A model generated the notes under the pieces. The model saw nothing but the letters and a program-made list of their open reading frames with translations. It did not search any database and was not told where the DNA came from. From Clostridiales bacterium UBA6386 (GTDB taxonomy: Bacteria; Bacillota; Clostridia; Oscillospirales; Oscillospiraceae), in the NCBI GenBank assembly GCA_002437585.1, contig DJQM01000048.1, positions 1 through 43,373 of the forward strand: DNA of 43,373 bases. The letters run 5' to 3'. This document shows, in pieces, positions 38,710 to 43,373 of the stretch. Position numbers and translations under genes: made by a program. The number at the start of each line of letters is the position of its first letter. Positions within the stretch are counted from its first letter, which is position 1.

Positions 38710-39056
38710 GTGAACTGGAGGAAAAGCTGGGAGCCATGCTGTCAAACCCCCAGCTGATGCAGCAGATCTCGTCCCTGGTTCAGGCTATGGGACAACCGTC
38801 CCAGGCCGCGCCCCCTCCCCCGCCGGCACCTTCTCAGCCGCCGGAGCCGGACTTTTCCCAGCTTCAGGGACTGATGAACCTGGTACAGCAGAACCGGATG
38901 GATGCCAATGAGCAGGCCTTGCTTTCTGCCCTGTCCCCTTATCTCAGCCCCTGGCGGATGGGCAAGCTGGAGCGAGCCATGCGCGCCACGAAAATGGCGG
39001 GGATGGCTTCGGTGCTCCTGCGCTCCGATGGGCTGAACTTATTGGGCGGGAGGTGA
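38706..39056 (+). CDS. Helical protein with proline-rich linker, second of a three-gene cluster
   Basis: A 116-residue protein: an N-terminal helix (MSELEEKLGAMLSNPQLMQQISSLVQ), a Pro/Ala linker (about 31-48), and a helical C-terminal part (LLSALSPYLSPWRMGKLERAMRATKMAGMASVLL). Start overlaps the previous gene (ATGA). The two helical blocks with a flexible linker suggest a scaffold or adaptor; no family recognised. Confidence 0.7.
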   Translation: MSELEEKLGAMLSNPQLMQQISSLVQAMGQPSQAAPPPPPAPSQPPEPDFSQLQGLMNLVQQNRMDANEQALLSALSPYLSPWRMGKLERAMRATKMAGMASVLLRSDGLNLLGGR

Positions 39057-39060
39057 GGGC

Positions 39061-39378
39061 ATGTACAATCGCTATATTCCCCAGCCGGATGGTACTTACC
39101 GCCGGAACCGGATGCAGGATCCGGGACGGCGGCCGGGCAACCCGCCCTGCCAGAACCCGCCGCCTCCACCGCCGCCCCGGCCGCCGGCACCTCCGGTGCC
39201 TCCGCCCTGCCGGGAGCCTCAGGCACCGCCAAAACCGCCCCTGGGCTTTCTGCGCCAATTGCTTCCCAAGGATTTTGACATTGAGGATCTGCTGGTGGTG
39301 CTTCTGCTGCTTCTCATGGCCGGCGAGGAGGATTCCGGCAATGCCCTGCTCACGCTGGCACTGTATTTCTTTTTATGA
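39061..39378 (+). CDS. Tyr/Pro-rich protein with C-terminal hydrophobic helix, third of a three-gene cluster
   Basis: A 105-residue protein. The N-terminus MYNRYIPQPDGTYRRNRM is polar. A central run of almost only Pro with Cys (about 30-65) follows. The C-terminus has LLPKDFDIEDLLVVLLLLLMA and a final hydrophobic LLTLALYFFL. The composition recalls spore-coat or cell-surface structural proteins, but this is impression, not homology. GGGAGG precedes the ATG. A terminator follows directly. Confidence 0.7.
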   Translation: MYNRYIPQPDGTYRRNRMQDPGRRPGNPPCQNPPPPPPPRPPAPPVPPPCREPQAPPKPPLGFLRQLLPKDFDIEDLLVVLLLLLMAGEEDSGNALLTLALYFFL

Positions 39379-39418
39379 AAAACGCCTGCAATCGTATTCC
39401 TACGGCTGCAGGCGTTTT
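39379..39418 (+). terminator. Terminator of the three-gene cluster
   Basis: AAAACGCCTGCA (39379-39390) pairs with TGCAGGCGTTTT (39407-39418), followed by CTTTTACC. Confidence 0.85.
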
Positions 39419-39430
39419 CTTTTACCCCCT

Positions 39431-39471
39431 AAAAATGAAATCCGAAAGAACTTTCGTTCCTTCGGATTTCA
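39431..39471 (-). terminator. Terminator of tRNA-Pro
   Basis: On the minus strand, directly after the tRNA, TGAAATCCGAA pairs with TTCGGATTTCA, followed by TTTTTAG. Confidence 0.85.
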
Positions 39472-39548
39472 TGGTCCGAGTGTCGAGATTCGAACTCGAG
39501 GCCTCTTGAACCCCATTCAAGCGCGATACCAAACTTCGCCACACCCGG
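39472..39548 (-). tRNA. tRNA-Pro (anticodon GGG)
   Basis: A complete 77-base cloverleaf: acceptor CCGGGTG with CACTCGG (7 bp, one G-U); D stem GCGA/TCGC with TTTGGTA loop; anticodon stem CTTGA/TCAAG with loop ATGGGGT, anticodon GGG; 5-base variable loop; T stem TCGAG/CTCGA with TTCGAAT loop; discriminator A and encoded CCA. It reads CCC/CCU proline codons. Confidence 0.97.
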
Positions 39549-39582
39549 ATAGTTTGTTTGCCGCCCTCTTGGCGACTTCGAT

Positions 39583-39611
39583 ATGATACCACAGGGACGC
39601 CAAAAATGCAA
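39583..39611 (-). promoter_or_regulatory. sigma-A promoter of tRNA-Pro
   Basis: Minus strand TTGCAT (39611-39606), 17-bp spacer, TATCAT (39588-39583), about 35 bases before the tRNA. Confidence 0.75.
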
Positions 39612-39648
39612 GCATTTTTTTCGCTTTTTCCAAAAAAATTTTCCTTTT

Positions 39649-39680
39649 CCGGAATGGGGACAAAAGCCGCCCCATTCCGG
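39649..39680 (-). terminator. Hairpin downstream of the Lar-like gene
   Basis: CCGGAATGGGG (39649-39659) pairs perfectly with 39670-39680. On the minus strand AAAAGGAAAATTTTTTT follows, so the T run is displaced; termination is plausible. Confidence 0.6.
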
Positions 39681-39704
39681 AAAAAAGGAAAAATCCGGAA
39701 CTTT

Positions 39705-39923
39705 TTACTCGCCCCGTTCGTTGCTGACCACCTTGCCGATGTTCCACAGGTGGGCGACGGTCTTCTCCGCTTCCTTCTTTTCTTCCTCGGTCTCGTACTC
39801 CAGATAGATGGTATGGGCACTGCAGTCGCAGCACTCCACCTGTACGCTCCAGCCGCCCTCGTGCAGGATCATGCCAGGACCCCGGCAGATGGGGCAGTCT
39901 TCCAAAAGAATTTTCTCGTCCAT
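39705..39923 (-). CDS. Lar-family-like zinc-ribbon protein
   Basis: A 72-residue protein with two CxxC knuckles (C10-PI-C13 and C31-x2-C34) followed by TEEEKKEAEKTVAHLWNIG. This layout matches the small Lar (restriction alleviation)/Com-like zinc ribbons found on phages and in clostridial chromosomes. It lies in an operon directly after the radical-SAM pair (AAGGAG site 10 bases after the preceding stop), so it could instead have a role there. No phage genes are nearby. Confidence 0.7.
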   Translation of the reverse strand: MDEKILLEDCPICRGPGMILHEGGWSVQVECCDCSAHTIYLEYETEEEKKEAEKTVAHLWNIGKVVSNERGE

Positions 39924-39934
39924 ATTTGTTCTCC

Positions 39935-40591
39935 TTATCTAAAAACAGTTTTTTCTTCGGTATAGATTTCCTCCCGGCAGACCCGGATATAGTCCGGTGT
40001 CCGTTCCGGAAGATATTTTCCGATGGCCGCACCCAGCTGCATGGGATTCAAGGAAGGGTTCTGGCAGCAGTGGAGCACAGAAAGCTCCAGCTCCCCGTCT
40101 GAAATCCGGGACATCTTCAAATCCCGGATCATGGGAATAATATTCTGCTGGGTAACTCCATTCCGGTTCTTCTTTTCCAGAATCAATGTTTCCCTAGTGA
40201 ACAGCTCCCGGATGGCCTCTTCCCCGCCTTCCGGAACGCCGGCGTCGTATTCCAGGATCAATCGGCTTTGCAGCAAGGCAAGATACTTGATTTTCGCCCC
40301 ACCGTCGTAAACCGCCCGCACCCGGATTCCCTCGATGAGAGCTTCGTTCAGCCGGTCACGGATATCATCCAGAGAAACGGGCTGCTCTAAGTCAAAGTCC
40401 AGCAGCTCACAGTGGCTCTCCGCCCCCAGGCTCAGGGGCAGAGCGATGGAAACGGACGGTCGGGGGTTGAAGCCCTGGGTGTGGGTCAGGGGCAGCCCTG
40501 CCCGCTTGAAAGCCCGCTGAAACAGCCGCATCAAGTCCAGATGGGAGATAAATCGGGCGTTACCCAGCTTTTCAAACAAGGCTCTAGGCAT
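39935..40591 (-). CDS. Radical-SAM-associated protein (DUF2344, TIGR03936 type)
   Basis: A 218-residue protein that always accompanies the large radical-SAM protein upstream. Signature segments: GNARFISHLDLMRLFQRAFKRAGLPL and QGFNPRPSVSIALPLSLG at the N-terminus, ELLDFDLEQPV in the middle. Likely a substrate or RNA-recognition partner, since in other bacteria the pair is linked to ribonuclease G and ribosomal-protein genes; the reaction is unknown. Start overlaps the radical-SAM gene by 8 bases behind GGAGG. Confidence 0.9.
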   Translation of the reverse strand: MPRALFEKLGNARFISHLDLMRLFQRAFKRAGLPLTHTQGFNPRPSVSIALPLSLGAESHCELLDFDLEQPVSLDDIRDRLNEALIEGIRVRAVYDGGAKIKYLALLQSRLILEYDAGVPEGGEEAIRELFTRETLILEKKNRNGVTQQNIIPMIRDLKMSRISDGELELSVLHCCQNPSLNPMQLGAAIGKYLPERTPDYIRVCREEIYTEEKTVFR

Positions 40592-42419
40592 CGCAGGCCA
40601 CCTCCTTCAGCAGGCGGTTGGCTCCGCACCCGGCGCAGCCATGGCGGCAGTCCGGAGTCACCAGGTTCTGATAGGCTCGCTTCCGCTCCCGGAGCAGGAA
40701 TCTCTTGCTTACGCCCACGTCGATGGCATCCCAGGGCAGCAGCTCCTCCTCGCCGAAGCCCCGGGTGGTGTAGTAGTCCACATCCACCCCGCACTTTGCG
40801 AAGGCATCCAGCCACTTGCCGTAGTCAAAGTATTCGTCCCAGCCATCCAGCCGGGCACCGTTTTCCACCGCCGCCTGGATCACCGCCCCCAGTCGCCGGT
40901 CGCCCCGGGCGAACACCGCCTCCAGGCGGCTCAAATCCGGGCTGTGGTAGTCGTAGACGATAGATTTGGAATAGAAATGGGATTTCAGCAGCTTGCACCG
41001 GCGCAGATATTCCTGCGGGCTGATCTGCTTTTCCCACTGAAAGGGCGTGTGGGGCTTTGGCACAAAATAGGCCGTGGCCACATGCACCCGCAATCCCCGC
41101 TTCTTGTTTGCGGCGTTTTCCTTCCAGGCCTGGATGACCTTGTACACAAGCTCCGCGATGCCCAGCACATCCTCGTCGGTTTCCGTAGGCAGACCCAGCA
41201 TGAAGTAGAGCTTCACGTTGTTCCAGCCCCCGGAGAAGGCCTGGGTGCAGGTACCCAGAATTTCTGCCTCGGTCAGATTCTTGTTGATCACATCCCGCAG
41301 CCGCTGGGTACCCGCCTCCGGAGCGAAGGTCAGGCCGCTTTTCCGGACGGTCTGCAGCTTCTCCATCAGCTCCCGGGAGAAGTTGTCCGCCCGAAGGGAC
41401 GGTACGGAAAGGTTGATTTTGTTGGCCTCACAGTAGGGAATCAGCTCATCCGTCAGCTCCTTCAGCCCCCGATAGTCGGAGGTGGACAGGCTGGAGACGG
41501 TAATTTCATTGTTGCCGGATTGCTCCAGCAATTCCACCGCCTGGCGGTAGAGCACCTCCGGGCTTTTTTTGCGCACCGGGCGGCAGGAGAAGCCTGCCTG
41601 GCAGAACCGGCAGCCCCGGATGCAGCCCCGGAAGGCCTCCAGATTGCAACGGTCATGGACGATCTCCGTGGAAGGCACGATCATTTCCGTGGGGAAAAAG
41701 GCGTGATCCAGATCCTCCACGATCCGCTTGGTCACGGTTTCCGGCGCGCCGTTCAGGGCAATCACTTCCCGAAGCGTGCCGTCTTCGTTATATTCGTGGT
41801 GGTAGAAGCTGGGTACATAGACTCCGGGGATTTTGGAAACCGCAAGGAGAAATTTCTCCTTGCTCCACCCTTCCGCTTTGGCCTTATCATAGAGGGAGAC
41901 GATCTCCACGGTGCTGTCCTCCCCTTCTCCCAGGGAGAAAAAGTCCACAAAGTCCGCCAAAGGCTCCGGATTAAAGGCGCATACGCCCCCGGCAAAGACG
42001 ATGTTTTGAAGACTCTTCCGCTCAGCCGCGCGGAGCGGCACTCCCGCCAAGCGGAGCATGTTCAGAATATTGGAGTATGCCATCTCATAGCCGATGGTAA
42101 AGGCGATCATGTCAAAGTTCTTTACCGGCTCCTGGCTCTCCAGTGCCCACAGGGGAAGGTTATTTTCCCGCATGGCCTGTTCCATGTCCCCCCAGGGGGT
42201 GAAGACCCGCTCGCACCAGACCCCTTCCATCCGGTTCATGACCCCGTAGAGAATCCGCATTCCCACGTTGGACATGCCGATCTCATAGGTATCCGGGAAG
42301 CAGAAGGCCACCCGCACCCGGACGTCCGCCAAGTCCTTTTTGATTTCGCCCCACTCGCCGCCGGTATAGCGGGCGGGCTTCTGCACAGCGGTCAGAATGC
42401 GCTGCTTCAGATCCGTCAT
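40584..42419 (-). CDS. B12-binding-domain radical-SAM protein (TIGR03960 type)
   Basis: A 611-residue protein. The N-terminal part (about 30-200) resembles a corrinoid-binding-type Rossmann domain (VRVAFCFPDTYEIGMSNVGMRILY). The radical-SAM domain has the 4Fe-4S motif C266-x3-C270-x2-C273, then SSLSTSDYRGL and FAPEAGTQRLRDVINKNLTE. The C-terminus carries extra cysteines (CRHGCAGCGANRLL), possibly a second cluster. The substrate is unknown. If it truly needs B12, the nearby decay of corrin synthesis genes would make the cell depend on uptake. First gene of a three-gene operon. Confidence 0.92.
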   Translation of the reverse strand: MTDLKQRILTAVQKPARYTGGEWGEIKKDLADVRVRVAFCFPDTYEIGMSNVGMRILYGVMNRMEGVWCERVFTPWGDMEQAMRENNLPLWALESQEPVKNFDMIAFTIGYEMAYSNILNMLRLAGVPLRAAERKSLQNIVFAGGVCAFNPEPLADFVDFFSLGEGEDSTVEIVSLYDKAKAEGWSKEKFLLAVSKIPGVYVPSFYHHEYNEDGTLREVIALNGAPETVTKRIVEDLDHAFFPTEMIVPSTEIVHDRCNLEAFRGCIRGCRFCQAGFSCRPVRKKSPEVLYRQAVELLEQSGNNEITVSSLSTSDYRGLKELTDELIPYCEANKINLSVPSLRADNFSRELMEKLQTVRKSGLTFAPEAGTQRLRDVINKNLTEAEILGTCTQAFSGGWNNVKLYFMLGLPTETDEDVLGIAELVYKVIQAWKENAANKKRGLRVHVATAYFVPKPHTPFQWEKQISPQEYLRRCKLLKSHFYSKSIVYDYHSPDLSRLEAVFARGDRRLGAVIQAAVENGARLDGWDEYFDYGKWLDAFAKCGVDVDYYTTRGFGEEELLPWDAIDVGVSKRFLLRERKRAYQNLVTPDCRHGCAGCGANRLLKEVACDA

Positions 42420-42446
42420 AAAACTACCTCTTCCAAAATGGTAGCC

Positions 42447-43013
42447 CTATTGTACCGCCTTTCCCCTTCTTTTGCAAGGAATTTTTCCGAATGCCCCGGA
42501 ACGAAGGGCTGTGGCCGTCAGCAGCAGTGCCATTCCCGTCTGGTGCCAAAGAAGCGCCGTCACTGCCCCGGCCAGCAGAAGCCAGGCCGCCGCCTGCCCC
42601 GTCACCCGGGTTATTTTCTCCGCTTTTGCCGGAAGCCATTCCTCCAGAGCACTATGGAGCATCCGTCCGCCGTCCAGGGGGTAAACGGGCAGCAGGTTGT
42701 ACACGCTCTGGGCAAGGCCACAGACCGCGATCCTGGGAAACCATCGGGCAGCCGGCAGAAGCAGCAGCCCGACGGCAGGCCCGGCGGCAGCGCAGACAAG
42801 CTCCCGCCAGGGATCGGAAAAGGCTGTGTGGATTTTCGCGCCTGTGCAGCCTACCCGGATTTCTGAGCGACCGGCACCCAGCAGCCGGAGGATCAGCAAA
42901 TGCCCCATCTCATGGATGACCGCGGCGGTCACCGCCGCTGCAAGCCAGGGCAGCGGCAGGGTCAGAAGCAGCAAAGCCCCAAATAGGCAGACAAAGGGAG
43001 AAACTGCTATCAC
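42447..43013 (-). CDS. Site-2 protease (M50 family), SpoIVFB-like
   Basis: A 188-residue intramembrane metalloprotease. The zinc motif H34-E-M-G-H38 lies in a membrane segment, and the second ligand motif NLLPVYPLDGGRM carries D114. There are four to five hydrophobic helices and no PDZ or CBS domain, matching the short SpoIVFB type that activates pro-sigma-K. No ATG precedes the active site; GTG 43013 overlaps the stop of the upstream gene (GTGA), so translation is probably coupled. A longer frame back to 43217 is a shadow of that gene. Role in sporulation is inferred from architecture. Confidence 0.85.
   Translation of the reverse strand: MIAVSPFVCLFGALLLLTLPLPWLAAAVTAAVIHEMGHLLILRLLGAGRSEIRVGCTGAKIHTAFSDPWRELVCAAAGPAVGLLLLPAARWFPRIAVCGLAQSVYNLLPVYPLDGGRMLHSALEEWLPAKAEKITRVTGQAAAWLLLAGAVTALLWHQTGMALLLTATALRSGAFGKIPCKRRGKAVQ
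42449..42477 (-). promoter_or_regulatory. sigma-A promoter of the radical-SAM operon
   Basis: Minus strand TTGCAA (42477-42472), 17-bp spacer, TACAAT (42454-42449). It lies inside the 3' end of the protease gene. Confidence 0.85.
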
Positions 43014-43276
43014 CGACTCACGATCCCGATGCAGAAGGCCTCCAGAGCCTCCCCCAAGGGCTGACCCCCTCGCAGATTCCCTGCCAGCCGCTCCAATTCC
43101 GCCAAAGCCGCGGCTGCGTCTCCGGGAAACAGAAGCCGCTGGATGTAATACCGGCTGTCCTTCCAGCATAGACCCATCAGTACCAGGGCGCACACAGCCG
43201 CGCAGACCGGCACCCAAAGACGGCCGGATTTACGCCGCCGACCGGAGGATTCCGGGTATTCAATTCGATAGCCCAT
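43010..43276 (-). CDS. Small bitopic membrane protein coupled to the M50 protease
   Basis: An 88-residue protein: a short basic cytosolic N-terminus (YPESSGRRRKSGR), one transmembrane helix (LWVPVCAAVCALVLMGLCW, about 21-39), and an outer part with a helical AAAALAELERLAGNLRGGQPLGEALEAF segment. No family recognised. ATG 43276 follows GAGGTG. It sits where spoIVFA lies in Bacillus and overlaps the protease gene by a GTGA junction, so it may be a regulator or tether of the protease, though no LytM domain is present. Its promoter is not clear before the window ends. Confidence 0.7.
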   Translation of the reverse strand: MGYRIEYPESSGRRRKSGRLWVPVCAAVCALVLMGLCWKDSRYYIQRLLFPGDAAAALAELERLAGNLRGGQPLGEALEAFCIGIVSR

Positions 43277-43373
43277 GCACGTCACCTCAGTACAGTCTAT
43301 TTTTCACCTTGCGGGAGTATGCCGTGCCAAAGGCGCTGGTGCAGTAAGGATTTATAGCAGTTTTCAAAATTAA

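Noticed and set aside
40641..42866. 741-codon plus-strand ORF
   Set aside because: It is antisense to the radical-SAM gene, whose motifs are unambiguous. Long shadow ORFs are expected in GC-rich DNA.
1..43373. CRISPR arrays, prophage or conjugative genes, transposase genes
   Set aside because: No regularly spaced direct repeats and no phage, integrase or transposase protein motifs were seen in either strand.

Overview
The window is a 43 kb piece of a GC-rich, low-repeat-density bacterial chromosome. It most likely comes from a spore-forming clostridium of the Oscillospiraceae/Ruminococcaceae type. Evidence for this: a large Bacillus/Clostridium-type SRP RNA upstream of dnaX-ebfC-recR, the scpA-scpB...dacB...rluB neighbourhood known from Bacillus, a GerW/YtfJ protein, a SpoIID-domain protein, a SpoIVFB-like M50 protease, a CbiK-CbiL fusion, and sigma-A promoters with almost invariant 17-bp spacers. 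This assignment is an inference from gene content and layout; no search was run.

Layout. (1) 1-8193: a tightly overlapping operon, aroF-tyrA-aroB-aroA-aroC-pheA-aroEK-aroQ. It encodes every step from PEP + erythrose 4-phosphate to chorismate, and then to phenylpyruvate and 4-hydroxyphenylpyruvate. It is preceded by what looks like a classical ribosome-mediated attenuator: an 18-residue leader peptide with four Tyr and four Phe codons, an anti-antiterminator, an antiterminator and an intrinsic terminator. (2) 8194-10709: a cruciform repeat, a GtrA-family membrane protein, a D-lactate dehydrogenase under a consensus promoter, and a convergent LUD-domain protein. (3) 10722-13770: an intact CbiK-CbiL fusion followed by decayed remnants of hemA, hemC, cobA and hemL joined by deletions. 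(4) 13833-20495: dapA; convergent recR, ebfC, dnaX and SRP RNA; then acpP, a YhiN-type flavoprotein and an RpiR-type regulator. (5) 20594-24990: scpA-scpB-DUF2953-gerW/ytfJ-dacB-rluB, one minus-strand operon with a palindromic repeat element inside it. (6) 25158-33165: small membrane proteins, trpS, gltX (divergent), a GyrI-like protein, pyk and asnB. (7) 33468-36822: an uncharacterised helical protein, a three-gene cluster with SpoIID and peptidoglycan-binding domains, and pgsA. (8) 36823-43373: a candidate small RNA, small membrane proteins, a phosphodiesterase, a cluster of three small proline-rich or helical proteins, tRNA-Pro(GGG), a Lar-like zinc ribbon, a radical-SAM pair and an M50 protease with a small membrane partner.

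The most interesting signals are the Phe/Tyr attenuator in front of the aromatic operon and a family of palindromic elements of about 110-220 bp. The elements share a core, are flanked by TA, and have arms that differ between copies yet stay self-complementary. Three copies sit exactly on the stop codons of recR, acpP and the DUF2953 gene. The mosaic decay of the tetrapyrrole cluster next to an intact cobalamin fusion gene, a small RNA with its own promoter and terminator, and possible mother-cell sigma-factor promoters in front of two clusters of unknown function are also worth checking.

No CRISPR array, prophage, transposase gene, rRNA or replication origin was seen.
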